DNA of 64,000 nt from Undaria pinnatifida (GCA_012845835.1 JABAKD010000029.1:4676000-4739999), one strand, 5' to 3'; counted from the first letter of the stretch, positions 44,230 through 57,600 are shown. The notes: a model not told the origin generated them from the letters alone. Translations and numbers: made by a program.

Positions 44230-44780
44230 GTGCGTTGAGGTAATATTTGAAAACCCCATACAACCTGTCGGACGTACTCACTCCATTGTCAGATTGGAAA
44301 CGAGAATCCGTCGAAAAGATGGATCGGAAAATTTTGGGGGTTTCGTATATGTGCGGGATGGATTTCCACAACGGGATTTTGTATTGTTAGTTTTTATGTG
44401 CCCGAATAGTATCACTGTATTTTTCGACTCCATTTTTGCCTCTATCTTGTGTCTATTCTGTGTTTCTTCTACGGCTACAACGCTAAGGGCTACCACGCCC
44501 CATCAATAATGCAAGGGCTATCACGCCTGGCCCACTGCACGGTTACTATAATACGCCTGTGTATTTTCATCCCGGCTACCTCGCCACAGATCCGAGTTCT
44601 ATTTCTGGGTTATCACACTTGAGCTATCACCCTCCACCACACACGCAAATCGGGCTATCACACCCACCTTAGTTAGTAGTTCGTAGTGTACCGATCACCG
44701 GCTATTACGCCACCTTGCTTCTCTCCCTACACCACCACCGGGGCGTCACACGTAACAACCTACTTCACACGCTAGCTACA
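44230..44780 (+). repeat. Copia-family LTR, second copy in plus orientation
   Basis: Homologous to the reverse complement of 5220-5750. Shared parts are GTCGGACGTACTCACTCCAT, TTTCGTATATGTGCGGGATG, the cluster of GGCTAYCACGCC variants (44475-44710, about nine) and CACCACCGGGGCG near the end. The left boundary is uncertain because similarity to the 5.8-6.0 kb part fades. It is followed by a leader and a gag remnant, as expected for a 5' LTR. Confidence 0.78.
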
Positions 44781-45519
44781 ACGATCGACATCGAACGAGT
44801 GGGTTGTGCGTTGCTACGCGCCAATGAGGAGAACCGATACAAGACCTTTGTCGGGGGAAAGGTTAAGCACCCCTCCCGCAACGGGGGAGAGGGATGCGAG
44901 TCCTCCTCCGCCAATGCACAACATCATGGAGGAGAGGACGCGAGTCCTTCCCCGCCAATGCGCAACATCATTAAACAACAGCAGCTCCATCAGCAACTTC
45001 ATCGAACATAATCGCGGACCTAGCCAACGCCCTTCGCCAAGTACTGCAGATGACCAACGAGTGAGAGCCAACCGCCCCAACAGGAGGTGCGTACGATTCT
45101 AGACCCATAGAAATTCGTCAGAAAAACGAAATGCTTGCTTGGTCTGGAAAGTTTGAGAACGGGTAAAGTGTTGCATCAGCTTGCCGTGTTTTCCGAGGTT
45201 CTGTTCTTTCCTGGGTCTCGGCTGAAAGGTTGATGGACGTATTGAAGGGAGAATCGATACCAGTAGGGCTTATGGACGTAGACCTGTCACGGCACATGAT
45301 TTACTTCGGGAAGGAGAGAGTAGATAAGTAACTCAAGCTATGGTCACGACTGATCGCAAAAATCACAGCCCAACCAGTTCAAGAAACGGTTTTTGCAGCG
45401 GGGTCACCCCAAGAAGCGTGGAGGGTGTTTGAGTCTCACTACGCTGTCAAAGTGAACATGAGAGGGAATTAGAAGAGAGTGAGTGGAATGAACTGAGGCA
45501 GAAGGAGGGAGAGAACATC
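44781..45519 (+). other. Leader and broken gag start of the plus-strand copia fragment
   Basis: It follows the LTR. There is a tandem-like duplication of a GAGAGG(A/G)TGCGAGTCCT-(C/T)CC segment at 44888-44960. From about 45130 the sequence resembles gag in mixed frames but is broken by many stops. Confidence 0.45.
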
Positions 45520-45780
45520 ATGTCGTTTTACGGTAGGGCAAAAGCCATAAGGATGAAGCTAGAATTATACGGAGATAAGCGACCAGACGCATCTATGCGC
45601 AAACATATTGCCCGTAGAATGATCCCAACTTTCAGGCTATGTAGTGACCACGTGCTTCTCTTTCCCGATCTTTCGAGTCGTACCTCGGGAAATATGCTCA
45701 GGAGAGCTGCTCACGAGCTGGAGCGCAATGATATATTGGGAGATCAGGAAAAGAGAGAGTGGAGACAAGGCATGCACTGA
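45520..45780 (+). pseudogene. gag (fragment): Copia gag core fragment
   Basis: This 86-residue frame starts at MSFYGRAKAIRMKLELYGD. It continues with a ARRMIPTFRLCSDHVLLF segment and a NMLRRAAHELERND helix, which is the copia UBN2/gag pattern of helices. The upstream sequence to about 45440 (an EENEW-type acidic stretch in other frames) also looks like gag. Shortly after the stop at 45778-45780 satellite sequence begins. The zinc knuckle, protease and everything beyond are missing, so the element is truncated at the satellite boundary. Confidence 0.65.
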
Positions 45781-45799
45781 CCGCAGCCGACGTGGGTCG

Positions 45800-47483
45800 G
45801 GGCGACCGGGGTGGTACATGTTGGTTCGTCGTACCTAGTGTAGTGGGTTTGGGGTCGGGGCAGATCGTGGGCCTGCTGTTTATTGTGTGTTCGGACAAAT
45901 TCATGGCAATCGGTAGGTGAAGCATTTTGGCTGCCTGGCCTGGAGACCAATGTTTTCGCTTGTTCTAAGTATTAATAATTGGGTGTGGAATGCGGTCTTT
46001 TATACCGTACGTGGTTTTGGATTCGGTATCTTGAGTTTGGATACCTTGAGAACGAACAGGCGTAACCGTCATTTAGATGGACCAGTGGCCAATGGGTATG
46101 AACGGTCCGGGACGATATGATACGATATGAGATGGTGTAGTAGATATACGTTGTTAGTTAGTCGTACTTGGGTGTAGTGGGTTTGGGGTCGGGGCAGTTC
46201 GTGGGCCTGTGGTTCGATGTTGTCTCCGGGTAGGATCGCGAGTTGTTGGTGAGCGAATCTTTTTCGCTGGCTGGCTTGGAGACTAGTTTTTTCACTTGGT
46301 CTAAGCATGGTGTGTGGAATGCGGTCTTTCTTTACCGTATATGGTTTAGATTCGGTGTGTTGAGTTTGGATACCTTGACATGCAACAGGCGTAACCCCCA
46401 TTTTGATGGAACGGTATTCAATAGGTATGAAATGTCCTGAACGATATGTTATGATATGAGATGGTGTAGTGGGTATATGTTGGTTAGTCGTACTTAGGTG
46501 GAGTGTTTGTAGTGTCGGGGCAGTTCGTGGGCCTGCTGTTTAATGTGTGTTGGGATAAGATCGTTGGCCGTCGGCAAATGAACTGTTTGTCTGTCTGGCT
46601 TGGAGACAACTTTTTTCACTTGTTCTGAGTATGGTGTGTGGAAGGCTGTTTCCTTTACCGTATGTGGTTCGATTCGGTATTATAGTTTTTTTTGGATACC
46701 CTGACATCCAACAGTCGTAACCTCCTTTTCGATGGAAAGGTACCCAATGGGTATGAATGGTCCTGGGATATATGACATGATATAAGATGGGGTAGTGGGT
46801 ATACGTTGGTTCGTCGTATCTAGGTGTGGTGGTTTTGGTGTCGGAGCAGTTCGCTATCCTGTTGTTCGCTGTGTGTTCGGATATAATCGGTGGTAGTCGT
46901 ACCTAGGTGTAGTGGGTTCGCGGTCGGGGCAGTTCGTGGTCCTGCTCTTCAATGTGCGTTCGGATAGGATCGTTGGCCGTCGGTAAGTGACGCATTTCGT
47001 GTGGCTTGGTTGGAGACTAATTGTTTCACTTGTTCCAAGTGTGGTAACCGAAATGCGGTTTTTCTTGACCGTATGTGGTTTGGGGTTCGATATCTTTTTG
47101 TTGGATACCTTGAGATCCAACAGGGGCAATCATTTCTTTTTTCGAACACTACTCAATGGGTATGAACTGTCCGGGACGATATGATGTGATACGGTATAGC
47201 TTAGTGGGTATGTTTGTTGGTCGTACTTAGGAGTAGTGGTTTAGGATTGGGGCAGTTCGTGGGCCTGCTGTTCGATGTGTGCTCGTGTAAGATCGTTGAC
47301 CGTCGGTATATGAAGCACTTTGGGTCGCAGGCAGGGAAACTAGTTTTTCCACTTGTTGTTCTAAGTATGGTATGTGGAATGCGGTCCTTCTCTACTGTAG
47401 GTGGGTTTGGATTCGGTATCGGTTTGTTGCATACCTTGACATCCAACATGCGTATCCGTCGATACGATGGAACGGTACCTAAT
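45800..47483 (-). repeat. About 330-bp satellite, minus orientation, first block
   Basis: The reverse complement of the 23-kb satellite, with GGTTCGTCGTACCTAG, GGTCGGGGCAGTTCGTGGGC, GGAATGCGGTCTTTCTTTAC and GGGTATGAATGGTCCGGGAC landmarks recurring about every 325-335 bp. One unit near 46840-46920 is internally duplicated or deleted. It is cut by the TRIM-like element at 47484. Confidence 0.94.
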
Positions 47484-48368
47484 TGTTAAGATGCGGCCGC
47501 GAAAGTCCTGTAGTTTTCCGAATTTGAGATCATTTGGATGGGTTTCGTATGATAAGTTTGGCGTTGTTTATTCGGGAATTTTGATAAATAGATCGGAGAC
47601 ACGTGCCTCCGATCTCAGAAGCTATCCGGGGCTCTGGTGGAATCGATTATTGCTACGTCTCTACGAAGGTAAAAAAGGTGAGTGCTTTCCGAGGACCTGC
47701 TCAGTGACAAACCTGCAGCGGGCGCTCTGTGCCTGCACCCTAAAACCTTCCAAATGACGTCATCGGTAGTACCTGTTTAATGATTGGTTTGCCGTGGAGA
47801 CTTTCCTGCTCCCCCCGCTACACCGGCAGTATGCGACAGGTTTTAGAGCCATTTCTGCCCCCCCCCCCCGCCACACAGGCGGCACGCGGCAGTATTTTGA
47901 TGGGTGACTTTTTCCTTGTTGTAGGGACTGCGTTTCCTTCAAATGCTTTTCTTTGCGTGTTCTCCGCTCCATAGCCAGACCGTTAGAGGTTTGGGAATGG
48001 GGTTTGAGGAGCCGCATCCTGGACTCATGGTCTAGTTCGTAGAACCGGAGTTTCCCCGATTCTCCCATATTTCTGCATATGCGGCTAATCAGGGTGGGCT
48101 CGTGTTAAGATACGGCCTCGAAAGGCCTGTAATTATCAGAACTTGAGATCATTTCGATGTATTTCGTGTGAAAAGGTTGTCGTTGTATATTCGGGAAAGA
48201 CAGGAAATACATCGGAGGAACGTGCCCCCGATGTCAGAAGCTATCCGGGGCCCTGGTGGAATCGAATAAAGCTACGTCCCTACGAAGACAAAGAAAATGA
48301 GTACTTTCCCAGGACCTTCTCATTTGGGCGATCTGCAGGGGGCACGGTGTTCTCAGCCTATGACCCCA
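47484..48368 (+). mobile_element. Candidate TRIM-type small LTR element
   Basis: Two direct repeats of 269 and 266 bp (47484-47752 and 48103-48368) both start TGTTAAGAT and end in CCA. They share GAGATCATTT, TCAGAAGCTATCCGGGG and CTGGTGGAATCGA, and they flank a 350-bp interior without coding capacity. The 885-bp total and position inside a satellite unit fit a terminal-repeat retrotransposon in miniature. Flanking 6-mers CCTAAT and CGTAAG agree at four of six positions, so the target duplication is uncertain. Orientation is assumed from TG...CA. Confidence 0.65.
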
Positions 48369-50347
48369 CGTAAGATGGGTATGAATGGTCGGAGACGATA
48401 TGATAAATATAAGATAAGATAGGGGGTATATGTTGGTTCGTCGTACTTAGGTGTAGCACTTTTGTGAGTCGGGTAGTTAGTGGGCCCGCTGTTCGATGCG
48501 TGTACGGGTAAGGTCGTTCGCCGTCGGTGAGTAAAGTATTTTGGCTGGATGGCTTGGAAACTGTTTTTTTACTCGTTCTAAGTACGGTAGTATGTAGAAT
48601 GCGGTCTTTCTTTACCGTACGTTGTTTTTGATTGGTTTCTTTTTGTTGGATACCTTGAAATCCAACAGTGACGTAACCGTCTTTTTGATGTAACGGCACC
48701 CAACAGGTATGAATGGCACAGGACGATATGATATGATGTGACATGGGTTAGTGAGTATATGTTGGTCTGTCGTACCTAGGTGTAGCAGGTTTGGGGTCGG
48801 GGCAGTTCGTTATCCTGTTGTTCGATGTGTGTTCGGGTATGATCGTTGGCCGTAGGTAAGCGAAATATTTTGGCTTGCTGGCTAAGAGAATACATTTTGC
48901 ACTAGTTATAAGTAAGGCGTGTGGCATGCGGTCTTTCTCTACCATACGTGGTATTGGATTTGGTATTTTGTGCTTGGATACATTGAGATCCAACACGCGT
49001 AACCGTGATTTCGATGGAACGGTACCCAATAGGATCTACGGCCCGGGAAGATGTGATATGATATGAGATGGAGTAGTGGGTATATGTTGGTTGGTCGTAC
49101 ATAGGTGTAGTGGTTTTGTGGTAGGGGCAGTTCGTGGACCTGTTGTTCGTTGTTTGGTTGGATAGGATCATAGGCCGTAGGTAAGTGAAGAATTTGGCTA
49201 CCTGGATTAGTATAGTTTGTTTACCTGTTCCAAGTTTGGTGTGTGGAATGGGGTCTTGCTTTACCGTTTGCTGTTTTGTTTTATACCTTGATATCCAACA
49301 GGCGTGACCGTCATTTCGATAGAATGGCACCCAACGGGTATGAATGGTCAGGGACTATGTTATATGACATGATATTGGGTAGTGGGTTTACGTTGGTTCG
49401 TCGTGCATTGGTTTAGTGCGTTTGGGGTCCGGGCAATTCGTGGGCCTGCTGTTCGATGTTCGTTCGGATACAATCGTTGGCCGTGGGAAAGCGAGGCATT
49501 TTGGCTGTCTGTCTTGCAGACTAGTTTTTTCACTTGTTCTAAGTTTCGTGTGTGGAATACGCTTTTCTTTCTCGTATGTGGTTTTGTATTCGGTATGTTG
49601 AGTTTGGATACCTTGAGATCCAATAGGCGTAACCGCCATTTTGGTGGAACTGTACGCAATGGGTATGAATGGTCCGGGACGATATGATATGATGCGGTAT
49701 GGCGTAGTGAGTGGGTATATGTTGGTTCGCCGAGCCTATGTGTAGTGTCTTGGGGTCAGGGCAGTTCTCGGGCCTGCCCCTTGATGTGTGTTCGAATAAG
49801 ATTGTTGGCCGTCGGTAAGTGAAGCATTTTGGATTGGTGTCTTGGAGATAAGTTTTCTCACTTGTTCTGAGTACGGTATGTGGAATGCGGTCTTATTTCA
49901 CCGTATTTGGGTTCGGATTCGGTACATCTTTTTTTGATACCTTGAGGTCCAACACACGTAACCGTCATTTTGATGAAACAGTTCCCAATGGGTATGAATT
50001 GCCTGGGATGGTATGACACGATCTGAAATGCGGTCGTAGATGCATGTTAGTTCGTCGGACCTAGGTGTAGTAGATTTGGGGTCGGGGTGATTCGTGGGCC
50101 AACTGTTCGATGTGTTCCTGCATAAGATAGGTAGTCGTCGGTGGGTGAAGAATTTTCGCGGACTGGCTTTGAGACTAGAAGGTTTACTTGTTTTAAGTGT
50201 GATATGTTGAATACGGTCTTTCTTTGTTTACCGTATGTGGTTTGGCTTCAGTATCCTGTTTTTGATTACCTTGAGATCCAACAGGCATAACAGTCATTTT
50301 GTTGGAACGGTATCAAATGGGTATGAATGGTCCGGGACAATATTATT
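48369..50347 (-). repeat. Satellite, minus orientation, second block (about 6 units)
   Basis: It continues directly after the TRIM-like element, with unit landmarks near 48377, 48707, 49035, 49337, 49662, 49993 and 50320. It is interrupted at 50347 by a family B insertion. Confidence 0.94.
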
Positions 50348-51444
50348 CTAAAAAATGAAAATACACTCCAGCTGTGAGATCGAAGATTTCGTCGAAACTC
50401 ATCTTTGCAAGCTGTCTGTGATACTCCGACCGCGCGCATTACGAGTTGTGTGTCATCATTAAGGATATAGGTCGGCGACTCCCCTTACAACTACAGTCTA
50501 GCTATCAGGGTCAACAGGATGATTTTAGTCAGTCTGTGCGTGGAAACTATAAAAACCGTGTCTGAGGGGGACAAAATCTGACAGCTGTGAAGGGAAAGGG
50601 GGCCTAGTTTTCATCAAAAGTAAGCGGGTTTAGAGGGGGGCGGGGGGGGGGGGGGGGGGGGTTGGGGCGGGGGGGGGGGGGGTGGCGGGGGGGGCAGCTC
50701 AATATGTGCCTGGAAATTATACATTATTTTGAGGGGATAAATGTGACGGTTTTGGCAATAATACATCAGTTTATCATGTATATCCTGGGGTAAGTCGTAC
50801 AATCAGTGAGTAAAGAGAGGGTGGAGTGTTCGAGGGGGTGGGGTTGAGATGGGTTGGGGGGGAAGGTGGGGGGTGGGGGCGAAGGGGGGGCGGGGGAGGG
50901 TGGGGGAGGGGGAAGGGCTTTAGGTGAGGGGTTTGTTATACGTGTGGTGCTAGGTCTAGGCGATGGTGCGGGTGATGGGAAAGAAGGGGGCGTTCGAGGC
51001 GGGGGGGGGGGGGGGGGAGACAGCGGCATGGATGGCTCTCGAAAGATAATGAGGTGATATCCTGTGCGTGAAGTGTTTATTAATGTGGCGGATTTCGATA
51101 TTTGGTGGGGCGTTTGAGTAAGGGAGAGCAAGAGGTGGTGGGGGGGGGGGGGGGTGCGATTTTTTAGGAGGTTTAGGTCACAAATAATATTCAAATACAC
51201 TTCGGCTGTGAGATCAAAGATATGTAGCAGCTTGTTGTACGCGTGGCGCTAGGTCTAGGCGATCGTGCAGGTGGTCGGAAAAGAGGGGGCGTTGGAGGGG
51301 GGGGGGCGGATGGAGGGGGGGGGGGTAGGAAGGGCTTTAGGTGAGGGGTTTGTTTTACGTGTGGTGCTAGGTCTAGGTGATGGTGCGGGTGATGGGGAAG
51401 AAGGGGGCGTTCGAGGCGGGGGTGGGGGGGGGGGGAAACAGCGG
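50348..51444 (-). mobile_element. Family B insertion inside satellite
   Basis: It begins TAAAAAATGAAAATACACTC and carries the right-arm order of the palindrome at 37.6-38.8 kb, including the G-rich tracts (50633-50700, 50845-51020, 51290-51440). TATTATT stands on both sides (50341-50347 and 51445-51451) and could be a 7-bp target duplication. Satellite sequence resumes immediately. No protein frame is visible. Confidence 0.75.
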
Positions 51445-51451
51445 TATTATT

Positions 51452-54400
51452 ATTGTATGATACGAGATGGGGTCGTAGATGTATGTTGTGTCGTCGTACT
51501 CATGTGCATTGGTTTTGGGGTGGGGGCAGTTCGTGGGCCTGCTATTCTACGTGTTGTCGGATAGTATCGTTGGCCGTTTGGAAGTGAAGCAATTTATCTG
51601 GCTGGCTTGGAAAATAGTATTTCGCTTGTTTTTTAGAATGGTATGAGGATTACGGTCTTCTTCGCCGTATGTCGTTTTGGATCGCTTATCTTCTTCGATA
51701 CCTTTTAGATCCAACAGACGTAACCCTCACCTTGTTGGGAAGAAACTTAATGGGTATGGATGGTCCCGCACGATATGATTTGATATGAGATGGGGTAGTG
51801 GGTGTTTGCTTTTGGTTCGTCGTACCTGGGTGTATTGCGTTTGGGGTCTCGACGGTTCGTGGCTCTGCTGTTCAATGTGTGTTCCAATGGGATTGTTGGC
51901 CGTCGGTGACTGCAGTGTTTTGCCTAGCTGGCTCAGACACTAGTTGTTTAACTTGTTCTAAGCATAGTGTGTGGAATACACCTTTATTTCTGGTATGTGG
52001 TTTTGTATTCAGAATTTGATTTTACATACTTTTAGATCCAACAGACGTAACCCTCATTTTGATATCACGATACCCAATGGGTATGAACGGTCCGGGACGA
52101 TATGATATGATATGGGATGGGGTAGTTGATGTATGATGGTTCGTTGTACCTAGGTGTGGTGGTTTTGCCGTCGGGGCCGTTCGTGGACCTGCTGTGTTCT
52201 ATGTGGGTTCGGAGAGGATCATTAGTTGTTTGTAAGTGAAGCATTTTGGCTGGCTGCCTCGGACACTCGTTGTTTTACTTCTTCTAAGTGCGTACAGTAA
52301 TTCTTTACCATATGGGGTTTTGGATTCGGTGTCGTCTTCTTGCATACCTTGATATTCAACAGTAGAAACCGTCATTTTTTCGGGACAGTACCCAATGGGA
52401 AGGAATGGTCCAGGAAGATACGATGATATATATATGGGATGGGGTAGTGGGTGTATGTTGGTTCGTCGTACCTAGATGTAGTGGGTTGGGTGTCGAGGCA
52501 GTTCGTGGGCCTGCTGTATGATGTGTTTTCGAAGAGGGTCGTTCGCCGTCGGTAAGTGAAGCATTTATCTGGCTGGTTAAAAGACTAGCTTTTGACTCGT
52601 TTAGAGTATATGATGTAGAGTACGGTCTCTCTTTACCATATGTGAGTTTGGATTCGGCATCTTTTTTTTCTACCATTAGGCGTAACCTTTATTTTGTTGG
52701 GACGGTACCCGATCGGTATGAATGGTACGGGACGATATCATATGGTGTGAGATGCGGTAGTGGGTGTATGTTGGTTCGGCGTATCTGTATGTAGTTGTTT
52801 CGGCGTTGGGGCAGTTCGTGGGCCTGCTCATTGATGTGTGTTCGGAGAGGATTGTTGGCTGTCTGTAGGTGAAGCAAATTTTTGCTGGCTGGCTTGGACA
52901 CTAGTATTTCACTTGTTCTAAGTAGGGTATGAGGAATACAGTATTTCTTCACCTATGTGGTGTTGAATTTGGCGTTTTTTAATAAATTTATTTTATATAA
53001 CAGGCGTATCCGTCATTTTTTCTGACGGTACCCAGTGGGTATGAATGGTCCGGGATGATATGATACGATATGGGGTGGGGTAGTGGGCGTATGTTGGTTC
53101 GTCGTACCTAGGCGGAGTGGATTTGGGGTCAGGACGGATTTTTGGCCTGCTTTTCGATGTGTGTTCGGACAGGATCGTTGGCCGTCGGTAAGTGCAGCAT
53201 TTTTTCTGGCTGGCTTGGAAACTAGTATTTTACTTGTACTAAGTATAGTATGTAGAATACGGTCTTTCTTTACAGTAGATGGTTCTGGATTCGGTATCTT
53301 TTTTTGGATATCTTTCAGATCCAACACGCGTAACGGTCATGATGCTGGGACGGTACCTGATTGGTACAATTGGTCCGGGACGATATGATTTGGTAGAGAT
53401 GCTGTAGTTGGTGTCTGTTGGCTTTTCGTGCCTAGGTGTAGTGGGTTTAGGGTCGGGGCAGTTCATGGGCCTTTCCTTTACGTGTGTTCGGAGAGGATCC
53501 TCCGCCGTCTGAAAGTGCACCAGATTGTCTGGCTGGCTTGAAGACCTATATTTCACTTGTTGTTGTTATATTAAGCATGGTGGGTATGTGGAATACGGCC
53601 TTTCCTTACCAGTGTGGTTTTGGATTCGGCATCTTTTTTTTTGGATGCCTTTTATATCCAACAGGCGTAACCGTCATTTTGTTGGGAAGGTACCCAATAG
53701 GTGTAAATGGTTCGGGACGATATGGTATAATATAAGTTGCGGTAGTGGGTTTATGTTGGTTCGTCGCATCTATGTGTAGTTGTTTCGGCGTGTCGGGGCA
53801 GTTCGTGGGCCTGCTCATTGGTGTGTGTTCGGAAGAGATTGTTGGCCGTTTGTAGGTGAAGCAATTTTGCCGACTGGCTTGGACACTAGTAGTTCACTTG
53901 TTTTAAGTAGGGTATGAGGAATACAGTCTTTCTTCACCCGTGTGGTGTTGAATATATTTGGCGTTTTTTTTAAAATTAATTTTAGATCCAACAACAGGCG
54001 TATCCGTCATTTTATCTGACGGTACCCAGTGGGTATGAATGGTCCGGGACGATATGATACGATATGAGGTGTGGTAGTGGGCGTATGTTGGTTTGTCGTA
54101 CCTAGGCGGAGTGGATTTGGAGTCAGGACGATTCGTAGGCCTACTGTTCGATGTGTGTTCGGATAGGATCGTTGGCCGTCGGTAAGTGCAGCATTTTGGC
54201 TGGCTGGCTTGAAAACTATTTTTTTTCACTAGTTGCTCTCAGTGTAGTATGTGGAACACGGTCTGTATTTGTCGTGTGTTGGTTTGGATTCGGTATCTTC
54301 TTTCTGCACACCGTTTAGATCCAACAGGCGTAATGTTTATTTTCAGCACGGTAACCAATGAATGGGTATGAATAGTACGGGACGATACAATATATATGGT

Positions 54401-54563
54401 ATATGATGCGCAAATGGGTGTATGTTGGCTGGTGTTACCGTTTTGCAGCGGGTTTGGCATCGGGGCAAATCGGGGGTCCGTTGTTCGATGTGTTTTCGAA
54501 GAGGATCGTTGGCCGTCTGCACGTAAAGCAATTTTGCTGCCTGGCTCGGAGACTATTATTTTA
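51452..54563 (-). repeat. Satellite, minus orientation, third block (about 9-10 units)
   Basis: Units of about 320-335 bp carry the same landmarks. In this block several units replace the GGTACCCAATGGGTATGAAT core with variants ending in TCGGTATGAAT or AATAGGTAT. Confidence 0.93.
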
Positions 54564-54676
54564 TAAAAAATGAAAATACACTCCAGCTGTGAGATCGAAG
54601 ATTTCGTCGAAACTCATCTTTGCAAGCTGTGTGTGATACTCCGATCGCGCGTATTACGAGTTGTGTATCCTCATTA
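54564..54676 (-). mobile_element. 113-bp family B fragment inside satellite
   Basis: It starts at the same point as the 50-kb insertion (AAAAAATGAAAATACACTCC) and ends at GTATCCTCATTA, after which satellite sequence returns. The shared start with a different end indicates a defined terminus on one side and truncation on the other. Confidence 0.75.
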
Positions 54677-57600
54677 TATCATTTGTTTTATATATGGTAT
54701 AGTCTAAGGAATACGGATTTTAATCACAGTATGCTGTTTTGTATTCGGCATCTTTTTTTTTGCATGGCTTATATATCCAACAGGCGTAACCGTGATTTTG
54801 TTGGGAAGGTACCCAATGGATGTAAATGGTTCGGGACGATATGATATGAGATGAGATGCGGTAATGGGTGTGTGTTGGTTCGTCGTATCTATCTATGTGT
54901 AGCTGTTTCGGCGTCGGGGCAGTTCGTGGGCCTGCTCATTGATGTGTGTTCGGAGAGGGTTGTTAGCCGTCTTCAGGTGAAGCAATTTTGCTGGCCGGCT
55001 TGGACAAACTAGTATTCCACTTGTTTTAAGTATGGTATGAGGCATACTGTATTTCTCTAGTCTACAGAAAGTATGGTTTTGTATTCGGTATTTTTTCTTC
55101 ATATTTCACATCCAACAGGCGTAACCGTCATTGTGTTGGGACGGTTTCTAATAGGTATGGATGGTCCCGGACGAAATTTAATGATACGGGATGGGGTAGT
55201 GGGTGTATATTGTTTTGTCGGGCTTAGATGTAAAAATGAATATGGGGTCAGGACGGTTCGTGGGCGTGCTGTTTGATGTGTGTTCGGAGAGGATCGTTCG
55301 CCGTTGGTAAGTACAGCATTGTGGCTGGCTGGCTTGGATACTATTTGTTTCACTTGTATTAGGTATGGTTCGTGGAACACCGTATTTATTTTTCAGGTGT
55401 GGTCTTGGATTCGGTACCTTTTTTCTTATACGTTTTAGATTCAACAGGCGTAACGGTCATATTACTGGGACGGTACCCAATGTGCATGAATGGTCCAGGA
55501 CGATATGATATGATTGTGAGATGGGGTAGTCTGTGTACGTTGGTTCGTTGTACCTTTGCGCAGTGATTCCGGCGTCGGGGCAGTTCGCGGGTCTGCTCTA
55601 TGATGTGTGTTCGGAGAGAATCGGTACCCGACTGAAAGTGCACCGTTTTGCCTGGCTGTCTTGGAAACAAGTTTATACTTGTTGGAAATGAGTACGGTAA
55701 TTATTTACCGTATGAGGTTTTTGATTCGGTATCTTCTGTCTGCGTACTTTGAGATACAACAGGTGTACAGCCGTTATTTTGTCGGGACGGTACCCAATCG
55801 GTATGAATGGTCCGGGACGATATGATATTATATGATATAGGGTAGTGGGTGTATGTTGGTCAGTCGTATCTATGTGCAGTGGTTTTGGGGTCGGGGCAGT
55901 TCGTGGGCCTGATCATTGACGTGTATCGATGGCCGTCTGTATGTGAAGCAATTTAGCTGGCTGACTTACAGAACAGGTTTTTGCTTGTCATAGTCTATAT
56001 GGTGTGTGGAATTCGGCCTTGTTTTACCCTATCTATGTGGTTTCGGGTTCGGCATCTTTTTCATTTGTTGCTTTTATATCCAGCAGGCGTAACCCCCATT
56101 ATATTTGAACGGTACTCAATGGGTGTGAATGGTTCGGGACGGTATGATATTGTATGAGGTGGGGTAGTGGGTGTATGTTGCTTCGTTGTCCCTAGGTGTG
56201 GAGGGTTTGGGGTCGAGGTATTTCGTTGGCCTGCTCTTTAATGTGTGGTCGAAGAGGATCCTTGGCCGTCAGGAAGTGAAGCATATTAGATGGCTATCTC
56301 GGACACTAGTGTTTCACTTGTTCTGCGTGTAGTATATGGAGTACGTTCATTGTGTACCGTATGTATGTGATTTTGGATTCGGTATATTCTGTCTGCATGC
56401 CTTGAGATCCAACAGCCATAACCGTCATTATTTGTCGGAACCATACCCAATGGGTATGCATAACCGGAGACGATAGGATAAGATATGAGTTGGGGTAGTG
56501 GGCGTATGTTGGTTCGTCGTATTTATGTGTAGTGGCTTTTGGCGTCGGGGCAGTCCGTTGGCCTGCTGTTCGATGTGTGTTCGGAGAGGATCGTTCGCGG
56601 TCGCTGTGTGAAGCAATTTGTCTGACTGGCTTGGAAACTAGTATTTCACTTGTTCTAAATATATTATGTGGAATACGGTCTTTCTTTACCGCATATGGTT
56701 TTGGATTCGGTATCTTTATTTTGTTTACCTTTCAGATCCAACATACGCAACCGTCATTATGCTGGGACCGTACCCAATTGGTACGATTGGTCCGGGACGA
56801 TATGATATGATGGAAATGCAGTTGTTGGTGTCTGTTGATTTGTCGTGCCTATTTAGGTGTAGTGGTTTTGGGGTCGGGGCAGTTCGTGAGTCTTTTTTTA
56901 TGTGCGTTCGGAGAGGATCGTTCGCCGTCTGAAAGTGCAGCATATTGACAGGCTGGCTTGAAAAACTATATTTCATTCGTTAACAAAGCAAGGTATGGGG
57001 AGTGCGGCCTTTCTTTATCCTGTGTGGTTTTGGATTCGGCATCTATTTTTTTTCATATCTTATATATCCAACAGGCGTAACCGTCATTTTGTTGGGAAGG
57101 TACCCAATGGGTGTAAATGGTTCGGGACGATATGATATGATATGAGATGCGGTAGTGGGTGTATGTTGCTTCGTCGTATCTATGTGTAGAGTTCGTGGGC
57201 CTGCTCTTTAATGTGTCGTCGAAGAGGATCGTTGGCCGCCAGAAAGTGAAGCATTTTTTATGGCTGTCTTGGAGACTAGTATTTCACCTTTTTTAAGTGT
57301 GGAATGTGGAGTACGGTCATTCTTTACCGTACCGTACGTGATTTTGGATTCGGCATCGTCTTTCTGCATACCTTGAGATACAAAAGGGGTAACCGTCATT
57401 TTGTTGAAACGGTACCAATCGGTATGAAGAGCCTGGGACAATAGGATGATATATGGGATGGGGTAGTGGGTGTATGTTGGTTCGTCGTATTTATGTGCAG
57501 TATAGTGATTTTGGCGTCGGGGCAGTTCGTGGGCCTGCTGTTCGATGTGCGTTCGGAGAGGATGGTTGTCGGTCGCTATGTGAAGCAATTTGGCAGGCTG

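Noticed and set aside
5215-45780. Large-scale inverted duplication linking the two LTR copies and the two satellite blocks
   Set aside because: The order of LTR and satellite is not mirrored between the two sides, and the intervening sequences do not correspond.
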